From: Streptomonospora salina
GTDB lineage: Bacteria; Actinomycetota; Actinomycetes; Streptosporangiales; Streptosporangiaceae
Direction: 5' to 3'
Assembly (NCBI RefSeq): GCF_014204715.1
Contig: NZ_JACHLY010000001.1
Span: 3,618,501 to 3,682,500, forward strand
DNA: 64,000 nt
Shown here one piece after another: positions 37,204 through 47,835 of the stretch. Under the pieces are notes generated by a model. That model ran no database searches. It saw nothing but the letters and a program-made list of their open reading frames with translations, and was not told the origin of the DNA. Both the position numbers and the translations under genes were made by a program. Every line of letters starts with the position of its first letter. Position 1 is the first letter of the stretch.

Positions 37204-37311
37204 AACGGGGCAGTCGAACCGAGGTCGACGGTATTTTCCCAGGTCAACGACTTGCAGGATCGATCGCCCACAGCGAACACAGAAGGGGGAACAAAACGGG
37301 GCTCTTCTTTA

Positions 37312-37330
37312 TTGAGTGATAGTGACTCAA
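37312..37330. promoter_or_regulatory. HspR-type HAIR operator before lon
   Basis: TTGAGT, 7 nt, ACTCAA matches the HAIR consensus CTTGAGT-N7-ACTCAAG except for the outermost base pair. It ends 13 nt before the lon ATG and 3 nt before the Shine-Dalgarno. In Streptomyces, HspR represses lon, dnaK and clpB through this element. Confidence 0.85.
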
Positions 37331-37343
37331 CAAGGAGGGTCTG

Positions 37344-39761
<2,418 letters not shown>

Positions 39762-39781
39762 TTCCGGGCAGACCGAGACGC

Positions 39782-39815
39782 GATGGGGTTGTCGGCCGCG
39801 ACCGACAACCCCATC
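39782..39815 (+). terminator. lon terminator
   Basis: Perfect 14-bp stem (39782-39795 with 39802-39815), 6-nt loop, 20 nt after the lon stop. No T-tract, as usual in actinobacteria. Confidence 0.8.
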
Positions 39816-40013
39816 AAGCTGATCAGCTGATCACGGGTCCGTGCAGACCGAGTGGTCGCCGATCCGGCGCCAGACCATGAGCGGTTCTCCTCGAGGTCGA
39901 ACGACTCAGCAGCGCAGGAGGGATTCGTCCCCCTGCGTGTCCGGATTTTCCTTCGACTGCCGGCGGACGGTTCCTCCGCCCGCGCCTCGACCGGTTCCGC
40001 GCCTGGACCTGGC

Positions 40014-40019
40014 TACCGT
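40014..40019 (+). promoter_or_regulatory. leaderless -10 (TACCGT)
   Basis: TACCGT, 6 nt, then ATG at 40026; no Shine-Dalgarno. Confidence 0.45.
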
Positions 40020-40025
40020 GGGGGC

Positions 40026-41102
40026 ATGACCTCTGCGAACGACGCTGAACGAGAACTGCGGGTCGCCGTCATCGGCTACGGCAAGGGCGGCGAGGTGTTC
40101 CACGCGCCGCTGGTCGACGCGACCGCCGGGTTGCGGCTCGCGGCGGTGGTGACCGGCAACCCCGAGCGGCAGGCGGCCGCGCGGGAACGCTATCCCGGAG
40201 TCGAGGTGATCCCCTCGGCCGACGAGCTGTGGAAGCGCTCCGGGGACATCGACATCGCGGTGGTCACCACGCCCAACGAGACGCACGTGCCGCTGGCGAG
40301 GGCCGCGATGGAGTCCGGGTTCGCCGCGGTGGTGGACAAGCCCTTCGCGCTGACCGCGGACGAAGGGCGCGCGCTGGCCGAGGAGTCCCGCCGGTCGGGG
40401 CAGGTGCTGACCGTCTACCAGAACCGCCGCTGGGACTCCGATTTCCTGACGCTGTGGCACCTGGTGGAGGATCGCGCTCTGGGCCGGGTGCACCGGTTCG
40501 AGTCGCGGTTCGAGCGCTGGCGCCCCGAGGCCAAGGACACCTGGCGCGACAGCGGCGATCCCGGAGCGGGCGCGGGGATCCTCTACGACCTCGGTCCGCA
40601 CCTGATCGACCAGGCCGTGAACCTGTTCGGGCCGGTCGATTCGGTCTACGCCGAGCTCGACGCACGGCGCGGGGCGGCCGCCGACGACGACGCGTTCGTC
40701 GCGCTGACCCACACCGGCGGGGTGCGCTCGCACCTGTGGATGAGCGCCGTGGCCGCGCGACCGGGGCCGCGCTTCCGGGTGCTGGGCGACCGCGCCGCGT
40801 TCACGATCGACGGGCTGGACTCCCAGGAAGGGCGCTTGGAGCAGGGCGAGCGGCCCGACGCCCCCGACTGGGGCGTCGAGCCGGAGTCGGCATGGGGCCG
40901 GCTGGGCACCGTCGACGAATCGCGCCGGGTGCGCAGCGAGCGCGGCGCCTACCCGGCGTTCTACGAGGGCGTGCGCGACGCGGTCGGCGAAGGCGAGCCG
41001 CTTCCGGTCGAGCTGCACGAGGTCGTGCACGGGCTGGAAGTCATCGAGGCGGCCCGCCGCAGCGCCGGCGCCGGTCGGGTGGTGGCGGTGGGACCGGCCT
41101 GA
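40026..41102 (+). CDS. Gfo/Idh/MocA family oxidoreductase
   Basis: NAD(P)-dependent sugar or polyol dehydrogenase-like protein of 358 residues. The Rossmann motif is VAVIGYGKGGEVFHAPL, followed by VVTTPNETHVPLA and the active-site Lys motif AAVVDKPFALT (EKP-like). The C-terminal domain has GAGILYDLGPHLIDQAVNLFG with the usual D-x3-H. It is close in pattern to YdgJ/scyllo-inositol dehydrogenases. The substrate cannot be assigned. It is a single gene, convergent with the TetR gene. Confidence 0.92.
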   Translation: MTSANDAERELRVAVIGYGKGGEVFHAPLVDATAGLRLAAVVTGNPERQAAARERYPGVEVIPSADELWKRSGDIDIAVVTTPNETHVPLARAAMESGFAAVVDKPFALTADEGRALAEESRRSGQVLTVYQNRRWDSDFLTLWHLVEDRALGRVHRFESRFERWRPEAKDTWRDSGDPGAGAGILYDLGPHLIDQAVNLFGPVDSVYAELDARRGAAADDDAFVALTHTGGVRSHLWMSAVAARPGPRFRVLGDRAAFTIDGLDSQEGRLEQGERPDAPDWGVEPESAWGRLGTVDESRRVRSERGAYPAFYEGVRDAVGEGEPLPVELHEVVHGLEVIEAARRSAGAGRVVAVGPA

Positions 41103-41129
41103 CGGCGGCCCCGGACACGGTCCGGTGAA

Positions 41130-41157
41130 CCGGATCCAACCGAAAGGTTGATTCCGG
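41130..41157. terminator. terminator between convergent genes
   Basis: Stem of 5 + 5 pairs with a 2x2 internal loop and a GAAA tetraloop (CAACC-GAAA-GGTTG at its top) between the oxidoreductase and the TetR gene. Confidence 0.65.
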
Positions 41158-41188
41158 GTGGCCGGAGGCGTCCTTCGGGCGGCTCCGG

Positions 41189-41803
41189 TCACTGCCGGCC
41201 GCCGTCGCCGGCGGATGTGTGGGCCGCGCCCCGCACCGCCGCGTCGGCCATGGCGACGACGTGCGCCCGAAGGTCGGCCGAGCCCTGGGCGGTGAGCACC
41301 CGCGGGCCGACGACCAGGCGTGTCATCTGCGGCATCGCGGACGGCCACGCCCCCATTCCGACCAGCGCGAGCAGGGTCATCGCCGCCGCGCCGTCGGGTT
41401 CGATCCCCAAGCTGTCGGCCAGGGCCAGCACCTTGGCGGCGTAGACGTCGGAGCGGGACTCGTCCGTGGGCAGCGGGCGGTCCTCGAAGTACAGCGCCTC
41501 CCACATCATGAGCCGCACCATCGTGCGGTTGGCGGCGTGGGCGTCGTAGAGGCGGCCCACCCATTCGCCCGCGTTCTCGCCCGGCTGGGGCAGCGACGCG
41601 GCGTGCTCGGCCTTGACCGCCTCCAGGACCGCCTGGAACAGCTTCTCCTTGCTTCCGAAGTGGCCGTAGACCCGCTCCTTGTTCACGCCGGCGCACTCGG
41701 CGATGCGGTCGATGCGCCCGCCCGCGATCCCGTGCTCGGCGAACTCCTCGCGCCCGGCCTCCAGCAGCTTGCGCCGGGTGGCCGCACTGTCCCTCGGTGC
41801 CAT
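41189..41803 (-). CDS. TetR family transcriptional regulator
   Basis: Repressor of 204 residues. HTH: RRKLLEAGREEFAEHGIAGGRIDRIAECAGVNKERVYGHFGSKEKLFQAVL. The C-terminal domain (with NRTMVRLMMWEALYFED) is the TetR_C type seen next to transporters. It is divergent from an MFS transporter with the dyad CCAACTAGTTGG between them, so it very likely represses that gene and itself. The ATG at 41803 has no Shine-Dalgarno but TATGCT 6 nt upstream, so it is probably leaderless. Confidence 0.93.
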   Translation of the reverse strand: MAPRDSAATRRKLLEAGREEFAEHGIAGGRIDRIAECAGVNKERVYGHFGSKEKLFQAVLEAVKAEHAASLPQPGENAGEWVGRLYDAHAANRTMVRLMMWEALYFEDRPLPTDESRSDVYAAKVLALADSLGIEPDGAAAMTLLALVGMGAWPSAMPQMTRLVVGPRVLTAQGSADLRAHVVAMADAAVRGAAHTSAGDGGRQ

Positions 41804-41809
41804 GTCACA

Positions 41810-41815
41810 AGCATA
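41810..41815 (-). promoter_or_regulatory. leaderless -10 (TATGCT) of the TetR gene
   Basis: On the minus strand TATGCT is followed by 6 nt and the ATG at 41803. Confidence 0.5.
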
Positions 41816-41827
41816 TCCGATTGACAC

Positions 41828-41839
41828 CCAACTAGTTGG
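41828..41839. promoter_or_regulatory. TetR operator CCAACTAGTTGG
   Basis: Perfect 12-bp dyad between divergent tetR and MFS genes. TTGACA (41821-41826) beside it could be the -35 of the MFS promoter. Confidence 0.75.
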
Positions 41840-41856
41840 TTGGTTTCCATGGTGGC

Positions 41857-43101
41857 ATGCTCAAGCAGACCTCCGATCCCCCGGCCTCCGGCTCGCTCCC
41901 GTCGACGGACCGTGCACCGCGCCTGACCGCGCAGATCCTGGTCGTCTCCGCCGCCGCACTCGTCGTGACCGGGCAGCTGTATCTGGCCCTGCCGCTGCTC
42001 TCCCCGATCGCCGACTCCACCGGCGCGACCGTCGACCAGGCCAGCTGGTCCGTCACCGCGTTCGGCGCCGCCTACGCGCTGGGATTTCTGGCCGTGGGCC
42101 CGCTCGGCCCGCGCGTGGGCTACCGCCGACTCATCGTCGGCGGCGTGGCCGCCACCGCCCTGTTCGCCTGGGTCACGGCGTTCATGCCCACCGTCGAGGC
42201 GGTCATCGCGGCGCGCGCCCTGCAGGGCTGTGCCGCGGCGGCGTTCGCTCCCACCGCCATCGCCTACCTGGCGCACAACATCCCGCCGCACCGCAGGCCG
42301 CTCGCCTTCACCGCGCTGACCAGCTCCTTCCTGGCCGCCGCGGTCGTCGCCCAGGTCGCCGCCCAGCTCATCACCGCCCGTTGGGACTGGCCGGCGGTGT
42401 TCCTGGCCTCGGGCGCGGCAACCGCCGCAGTCGCGGTCCTGGCCCGCTACCTGCTGGTGCCCGACGCCCCCGAGCGGGCCGTATCGCCCGGCGCGGCGTA
42501 CCGCAATCTCGCCGCCTCCGTCGCGCGACCGCGCCTGCTGCCCTTCTACGGGATCGCGCTGACCCTGCTCTTCGGCTTCGTCGGACTCTACGCGGCGATC
42601 CGGCTCGCCGACCCGCTCGGTGTCGCCGCCGACGACGGCGCCCTGCTCGTGCTGCGCGCCAGCGGTCTGCCCGCCATCCTGCTCGCCCCCTTCGTGACGC
42701 CGCTGCTCTCCCGGCTCTCGGCGCTTCACCGGCTCGCGGCGGGCCTGACGGCCGCGGCCGCCCTCATCGCGGCCGCCGGGCTGTCCGTGCCGCTCGTGGG
42801 ATCGGTCGGCCTGTTCATCCTGCTGCTGGCGGGCTACGTGCTGGCCACGGCCGTGGCCCTGCCCGCCGCGATGCAGGCCTCGCAGGCCGCCGCGGGCGAG
42901 TTGTCCGCCGCGGTCGGCGCGATGTACGGCTTCTGGCTCTACATCGGATCAAGCATGGCGGCGCCCGTCGTCGCCGCCGCCTCCGGACTCGGATTCGCGG
43001 TCCTGAGCGCGCTGTTCGCCGGAGCTCTGCTGGTCGGCACGGCGCTCGCCCTCCTCACCGCCGCGAATCAGCGCCGCCCGCCGGCGGCGGAGAGCCGCTG
43101 A
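41857..43101 (+). CDS. MFS transporter (drug-efflux type)
   Basis: Major facilitator protein of 414 residues with about 12 hydrophobic segments. The motif-A region is ALGFLAVGPLGPRVGYRRLIVGG after TM2. The first ~25 residues are cytosolic. It is divergent from a TetR repressor with a shared operator, the standard arrangement for inducible efflux pumps. The substrate is unknown. The start ATG at 41857 lacks a strong ribosome site. Confidence 0.92.
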   Translation: MLKQTSDPPASGSLPSTDRAPRLTAQILVVSAAALVVTGQLYLALPLLSPIADSTGATVDQASWSVTAFGAAYALGFLAVGPLGPRVGYRRLIVGGVAATALFAWVTAFMPTVEAVIAARALQGCAAAAFAPTAIAYLAHNIPPHRRPLAFTALTSSFLAAAVVAQVAAQLITARWDWPAVFLASGAATAAVAVLARYLLVPDAPERAVSPGAAYRNLAASVARPRLLPFYGIALTLLFGFVGLYAAIRLADPLGVAADDGALLVLRASGLPAILLAPFVTPLLSRLSALHRLAAGLTAAAALIAAAGLSVPLVGSVGLFILLLAGYVLATAVALPAAMQASQAAAGELSAAVGAMYGFWLYIGSSMAAPVVAAASGLGFAVLSALFAGALLVGTALALLTAANQRRPPAAESR

Positions 43102-43263
43102 GCGTTCAGCCGCCGCGAACGGACCGGAACCGCCGCGCGCGGGCGCCGGCGAGCGGGGTGCTCGGGCCTGCGGAACGGTTCGCACCGCCGTCGGGCCCCG
43201 GCCACCGCCGATGCGGCCCGGTGCTCGCCGAGCGCGTCCCACCGCCGCCGCCGGCGGCGGGGT

Positions 43264-43269
43264 TAACGT
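43264..43269 (+). promoter_or_regulatory. leaderless -10 (TAACGT)
   Basis: TAACGT, 7 nt, GTG at 43277. Confidence 0.5.
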
Positions 43270-43276
43270 CGGACGG

Positions 43277-44491
43277 GTGGATGACGGGACAGCCGTGAGC
43301 GGCCACAGCGGCCACCGGGCCGGCAGCAGCGGGTACCGGCGCATCGTCGCGGCGATGACCGCCGCCGGCGTCGCCACCTTCGCCCAGCTGTACGCGGTCC
43401 AGGCGGTGCTGCCGGGCCTGGCCGACAGCTTCGCCGCGTCGGCCTCGGGCGTGGCGCTCAGCGTCTCCTTCGCCACCGGCGGCTTGGCCGCGTTCGTGCT
43501 GGTGTGGAGCGGAATCGCCGATCGCGTCGGCCGGGTCCGCGTGATGGCGGCCGCGCTGACCGTCTCCACCGCGCTGGGGCTCGCCGCACCCTTCGCCCCC
43601 GAGCTGTGGGCCCTGCTGGTGCTGCGCGGCCTGCAGGGGGCCGCGCTGGGCGGGGTGCCGGCCGTCGCCATGGCCTACCTCGCCGAGGAGGTCCACCCCG
43701 CGCACCTCTCCCGTGTAGCGGGGATCTACATCGCGGGCAACACCGTCGGCGGGATGAGCGGCCGCCTGGTCGCCGGCGCCGTCGCCGACCTCGGCGGGTG
43801 GCGCTGGGGCGTGGGGGCCGACTCGCTGCTGGCACTGGCTGCGCTGGTCGTGTTCGCCGCGACCGTGCCGGGCACCCGCGGCTTCGTCCCCCGGCCCCGC
43901 GGTGCGTCCGGCCCGGGCCTGCTGCGGCGGGTGGGTGCGGCCGTGGCCGACCCCGGGCTGATCGCGCTCTACTGCCAAGCGCTGTTCCTCATGGGCGCCT
44001 TCGTCACCGTCTACAACTACCTTGCGTTCCGGATGACCGGTCCGCCCTTCGGGTTCTCCCAGACCGTGGCGGCGTTCCTGTTCGTCGCCTACCTCGCCGG
44101 CACCGCCGGGTCGGCCGCCGCCGGGCGCCTGGCGGAGCGGCTGGGGCGGCGCGCCGTGCTGCTGTCCGGGGTGGGCGCCATGGCGGCCTCCGCCGCGGTG
44201 CTGCTGCTTCCCGCCCTGAGCGCGGTCGTCGCCGGGCTGCTGGTGTTCACCTTCGGGTTCTTCGCCGCCCACGCCACCGCGTCGGCCTGGGTGGGCCACC
44301 GGGCCACGGCCTCCCGCGCCCAGGCGGCGGCGCTCTACACCCTGGCCTACTATCTGGGCTCCAGCATGTTCGGCTGGCTCGGCGGCGTCTTCTACGACGA
44401 CGCCGGATGGCCCGCCGTCGTGGGCTACGTCCTGGCGCTGTGCGCCGCCGCGGTCCTGGCCGGAGCGGCGCTGCGCGAACGCACGGGATGA
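43277..44491 (+). CDS. MFS transporter
   Basis: Second major facilitator protein, 404 residues, about 12 membrane segments. The motif-A loop is FVLVWSGIADRVGRVRVMAAA. It resembles the YnfM/YdhP-type efflux branch (QAVLPGLADSFAASASGVALSVS). It lies 122 nt before the four-carbon acid sugar kinase gene on the same strand, so co-transcription is possible but not needed. The GTG at 43277 is probably leaderless; a GTG at 43295 is an alternative. Confidence 0.9.
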   Translation: MDDGTAVSGHSGHRAGSSGYRRIVAAMTAAGVATFAQLYAVQAVLPGLADSFAASASGVALSVSFATGGLAAFVLVWSGIADRVGRVRVMAAALTVSTALGLAAPFAPELWALLVLRGLQGAALGGVPAVAMAYLAEEVHPAHLSRVAGIYIAGNTVGGMSGRLVAGAVADLGGWRWGVGADSLLALAALVVFAATVPGTRGFVPRPRGASGPGLLRRVGAAVADPGLIALYCQALFLMGAFVTVYNYLAFRMTGPPFGFSQTVAAFLFVAYLAGTAGSAAAGRLAERLGRRAVLLSGVGAMAASAAVLLLPALSAVVAGLLVFTFGFFAAHATASAWVGHRATASRAQAAALYTLAYYLGSSMFGWLGGVFYDDAGWPAVVGYVLALCAAAVLAGAALRERTG

Positions 44492-44612
44492 GAGGGTCGG
44501 AGCACGCGGACGGCGTCGCCCCGGGCGCGGCCGAGCCGCTGCCGACACGCGCCCGCCGGGACCGCGCGTCATCCGCGCATCCGGCACAGCGCAGAAGGAA
44601 GGGAAGGAAGCC

Positions 44613-45977
44613 GTGGCCCAGGTTCTCGTCGTCGCCGACGACCTCACCGGCGCCAACGCCACCGGTGCCCGCTTCGCGCGCGCCGGCATGCGGGTCGCGA
44701 CCGTCACCCCCGAACATGTCAGCTCCGTCGCCGAAGAGTACGACGCGGTGGTGGCCAACCTCGACAGCCGCTACGCCTCCGCCGAGCAGGCCGCCGACCT
44801 GGTGGCCGACGTCGTCGAGGCCATCTGGCCGGTCGGACTGGTCGTCAAACGCCTCGACAGCACCCTGCGCGGCAACGTCGGAGCCGAGCTGGAGGCCGCC
44901 TGGCGGGCCGTGCGCGAACGGGTGAACTCCCGCTACGCGGTGCGCGCCCTGGTCGTGCCCGCCTTCCCCACCGGAGGCCGCACCACCGTCGACGGCGTGC
45001 AGCTGCTGGGCGGGCGCCCCTTGGGCGAGACCGAGCTCGCCCGCGACCCCTTCTGCCCGATGGACACCGGCGACGTCGCCGGGATCATCGCCCGCCAGTC
45101 CGGGCTGTCCGTGCGCCGCCTGCCCGACCGGCCCGTCACCGAGACCATGCTCTCCGCCGACCTGCGCACCGGCGACGAACCCGTGCTGGTCTGCGACGCG
45201 TCGGACGAGCAGCGTATCGAGAGCCTCGCGCGCGCCGCCGCCGAGGTGCACCGCGAAGACGGCACCGTATGGGTGGCCGCCGACCCCGGACCCAGCGGCG
45301 CGCTGCTGGCCTATGCGCTGCGGTTGGGCGGTCAGACCGGTGCGCCGGGGCCGCTGCTGGCCGTCGACGGCAGCGCCACCGAGCTCGCCCGCCGCCAGTT
45401 CGGCGCGCTCGCGCGTTCGGGGCCCGGCCATTTCGTCGACGCCGACCCGCTGCTTTTGGGCAGCGGCGACCGCGAACACGCCCGCGAGGTCGTGCGCCGA
45501 CTCGTCGACCGGCTCACCACCGCCGTCTTCCCCGACCTCGTGGTTCTGCGGTTGCTCGAACCCGAGTCGGAGCCGACGCGGGCGGCCGAGCGCGCGCTGC
45601 CCGCGCGCATGGCCGAGCTGCTCGCCGAGGTGGTCTCCCGGGTGGAGGAGGACGCCGGCAGCCACGCGCTGCCCAGCGGGCTGTTCATCACCGGCGGCGA
45701 CACCACCTCCAGCGCGTTCGACGCCCTGGGCGTGCACGGCTTCGACGTCGCCGGCGAGGTACTGCCCCTGGCCGTGCTCGGCACACTCGGCGGCGGCCTG
45801 CTGGAGGGGGTGCCCGCGGTGGTCAAGGGCGGGCACGTCGGCGACGAGTCGGCCGCGGTGGAATGCCTCGGCCGGTTGCGCCGCGCCGCGCGGGCCCGTC
45901 TGCAGCAGGTGCATTCGGAGGTCTCCGAGCACGTCCTGCCGCCGGCGGACCCGTCGCCGCCGCTCGGGGCCGGCTGA
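44613..45977 (+). CDS. four-carbon acid sugar kinase family protein (DUF1537)
   Basis: Protein of 454 residues in the OtnK/DtnK (formerly DUF1537) family. The family phosphorylates four-carbon acid sugars such as erythronate or threonate. Conserved blocks: VVADDLTGANATGARFA at the N-terminus, VVKRLDSTLRGNVGAEL, VPAFPTGGRTTVDGVQ, and the nucleotide-binding C-terminal GLFITGGDTTSSAF with GGLLEGVPAVVKGGHVGD. The usual partners (PdxA2, aldolase, dehydrogenase) are absent, so the substrate is open. GTG start with GGAAGGAAG upstream. Confidence 0.9.
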   Translation: MAQVLVVADDLTGANATGARFARAGMRVATVTPEHVSSVAEEYDAVVANLDSRYASAEQAADLVADVVEAIWPVGLVVKRLDSTLRGNVGAELEAAWRAVRERVNSRYAVRALVVPAFPTGGRTTVDGVQLLGGRPLGETELARDPFCPMDTGDVAGIIARQSGLSVRRLPDRPVTETMLSADLRTGDEPVLVCDASDEQRIESLARAAAEVHREDGTVWVAADPGPSGALLAYALRLGGQTGAPGPLLAVDGSATELARRQFGALARSGPGHFVDADPLLLGSGDREHAREVVRRLVDRLTTAVFPDLVVLRLLEPESEPTRAAERALPARMAELLAEVVSRVEEDAGSHALPSGLFITGGDTTSSAFDALGVHGFDVAGEVLPLAVLGTLGGGLLEGVPAVVKGGHVGDESAAVECLGRLRRAARARLQQVHSEVSEHVLPPADPSPPLGAG

Positions 45978-46106
45978 AGCGCCGTCGCCGTCGGCGGTAG
46001 CCGCCCCTCCGGGGGTGCGGACGCTCCGGTGCGGCGGGTCCGCGCCGTGGTGGGCAGTGGGCGGCGTCACCCCGGGGCGCGCCTCCCGCGCGCGAGAGTG
46101 CCGGTC

Positions 46107-46112
46107 TAGACT
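46107..46112 (+). promoter_or_regulatory. -10 element of the deaminase gene
   Basis: TAGACT fits TANNNT; it lies 70 nt before the ATG at 46183, which has its own GAGGAGG site. Confidence 0.4.
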
Positions 46113-46182
46113 GCCGGGAAATTTATCCGGATGAGGGCGCTCGCCTTCAGCGACCGGAGACACGACCGCACCGAGGAGGACG

Positions 46183-47304
46183 ATGACACCACTGGACCGC
46201 GATACCGTCCGGCACCTGCCCAAGGTGCTGCTGCACGACCACCTCGTCGGCGGGCTGCGCCCGGAGACCGTGCTGGATCTGGCCGCCCGCACCGGCGCCG
46301 CCGACCTGCCCGCCGCAGATCCCGAACGGCTGCGCGCATGGTTCCGCGCCGCGGCAGCCACGCCCGAGGAGCGGGGCCGGCGCCTCGCCCCGGTCGTCGC
46401 GCTGCTCCAGGACGCCGAGTCGCTGACCCGGGCCGCCGCCGAATGCGTCCAGGACCTCGCCGCGGACGGCGTCGTCTACGCCGAAGTCAAGCTCGCTCCC
46501 GAGCAGCACACCGAGGGCGGTCTGACCCGCGGGCAGGCCGTCGACGCCGTGCTGGAAGGGCTGCGGGTGGGCCGGGCCAAAGCCCGCCTGTTCGGCGGCG
46601 ACGTCGACGTGCGGCTGCTGCTGACGGCGATGCGCCAGGCTGCGGACTCGCTGGAGATCGCCGACCTCGCGGTGCGTTACCGCCACCGCGGCGTGGCGGG
46701 CTTCGACATCGCCGGCCCGGAAGCCGGCTACCCGCCCACGCGTCACATCTCCGCCTGCGAACACGCCAAGCGCGCCAACTTCCACGTGACCCTGCACGCC
46801 GGCGAGGGGTTCGGGCTCTCCTCCATCTGGGAGGCGATCCAGTGGTGCGGCGCCGACCGGATCGGCCAGGGCGTGCGCATCGCCGACGACATCGCGGTCG
46901 CCGAGGACGGATCGGCCAAGCTGGGCGAGCTCGCCGCCTACATCCGTGATAAGCGGATCCCGCTGGAGCTGTGCCCCACGTCCAACGTCAACACCGGGGT
47001 GCTGCCGTCGCTGTCCGCGCACCCCGTGGACACGCTGCGGCGGCTGCGGTTCCGTGTCACCGTCAACACCGACAACCGGCTGTTGGACAGTTCCGGCCTC
47101 ACCGAGGAGCTGGCGCGGTTGAGCGCGGAGTTCGGCTATACCCCCCAGACACTGCGCTGGCTGACGGTCAACGCGATGAAGTCGGCCTTCATCGGCCACG
47201 ACGAGCGGTTGGCGCTCATCGACCGGGTGATCAAGCCCGGCTACGCCGAACTGGAGAACCGTCGGGCCGGTGCGGCGTTCTTCCGCCGAGAGGACCCCTG
47301 GTAA
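46183..47304 (+). CDS. add: adenosine deaminase-like protein with two altered active-site residues
   Basis: Amidohydrolase of 373 residues with strong overall similarity to actinobacterial adenosine deaminase (adenosine to inosine). Metal ligands are kept: H18-x-H20 in LLHDHL, H205 in TLHAGEG (with catalytic E208), and D297 in VNTDN. Two usually invariant residues differ. The Asp after HxHL (substrate ribose contact, D19 in the mouse enzyme) is V22 in HDHLVGGLRP. The catalytic His of RIGHG (H238 in mouse) is Q229 in DRIGQGVRI. Each is a one-base change. Activity may be lost, weak, or shifted to another substrate. GAGGAGG precedes the ATG. Confidence 0.9.
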   Translation: MTPLDRDTVRHLPKVLLHDHLVGGLRPETVLDLAARTGAADLPAADPERLRAWFRAAAATPEERGRRLAPVVALLQDAESLTRAAAECVQDLAADGVVYAEVKLAPEQHTEGGLTRGQAVDAVLEGLRVGRAKARLFGGDVDVRLLLTAMRQAADSLEIADLAVRYRHRGVAGFDIAGPEAGYPPTRHISACEHAKRANFHVTLHAGEGFGLSSIWEAIQWCGADRIGQGVRIADDIAVAEDGSAKLGELAAYIRDKRIPLELCPTSNVNTGVLPSLSAHPVDTLRRLRFRVTVNTDNRLLDSSGLTEELARLSAEFGYTPQTLRWLTVNAMKSAFIGHDERLALIDRVIKPGYAELENRRAGAAFFRREDPW

Positions 47305-47372
47305 CCGCGACCGACCGGGTCCGCGGCGCGGCTGCGGCCGGTGCGGCCGCCGGAATCATGCGCACCGCGCGC

Positions 47373-47396
47373 CCCGCGCTCGCTGCGGAGCGCGGG
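47373..47396. terminator. bidirectional terminator, add / DUF4873
   Basis: CCCGCGCTC, 6-nt loop, GAGCGCGGG between convergent genes. Confidence 0.7.
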
Positions 47397-47458
47397 ACGC
47401 ATCGGCGCGTGCCGGAAGCGGACGGTCCCCTCATGTCTGATCCGCCTCCGGACGGCAT

Positions 47459-47779
47459 TCAGTCGTCGGGCGCCACCTGCGGCACCGCGAACGGCGGGGT
47501 CCCGGTGCCGACGATGCGGTAGCCGCCCCACACGTTGGTCTCGGTGAGCTTGCCCTCGGCTGCGTAGCCGTCGGGCGTCCGGACCACGGCCGCGGTATCG
47601 CCGGCCGCGTAGGCGGCGTCGACCGCCGGGTCGGCGCTGATGCGGCCCACCCACCGGTAGCCGCCCACCAGCGGATCGAAATGCCCGGAAACGTGCACCT
47701 CGACCGCGGCCTCCGCGCCGCCGGCGACCACGGTCGCCGGGCCGTGGTACTCCTCCTCGTCGTCGCCCATACCGCTCAC
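47459..47779 (-). CDS. DUF4873 domain-containing protein
   Basis: Small protein of 106 residues. The pattern EEYHGPATVVAGGAEAAVEVHVSGHFDPLVGGYRWVGRI and then GYRIVGTGTPPF is DUF4873. This domain is known as a stand-alone protein or a tail of flavin monooxygenases in actinobacteria. A perfect AAAGGAGGT lies before the GTG start. It is 56 nt downstream of the Baeyer-Villiger monooxygenase gene on the same strand, which supports a shared pathway. Function unknown. Confidence 0.9.
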   Translation of the reverse strand: MSGMGDDEEEYHGPATVVAGGAEAAVEVHVSGHFDPLVGGYRWVGRISADPAVDAAYAAGDTAAVVRTPDGYAAEGKLTETNVWGGYRIVGTGTPPFAVPQVAPDD

Positions 47780-47835
47780 GGCGACCTCCTTTCGGCTTCC
47801 GGATCCGGCCGGCGGCCCTTCGGCCGGGCCCGATC

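Noticed and set aside
43245-43260. CCGCCGCCGGCGGCGG palindrome as a terminator of the first MFS gene
   Set aside because: It has no loop, is made only of CCG/CGG runs, and lies directly at the promoter of the next gene; not distinguishable from GC-rich background.
46103-46111. GGTCTAGAC as a DasR (dre) site before the deaminase gene
   Set aside because: Only the central 9 bases match the dre palindrome, and TAGACT is adequately explained as a -10 element.
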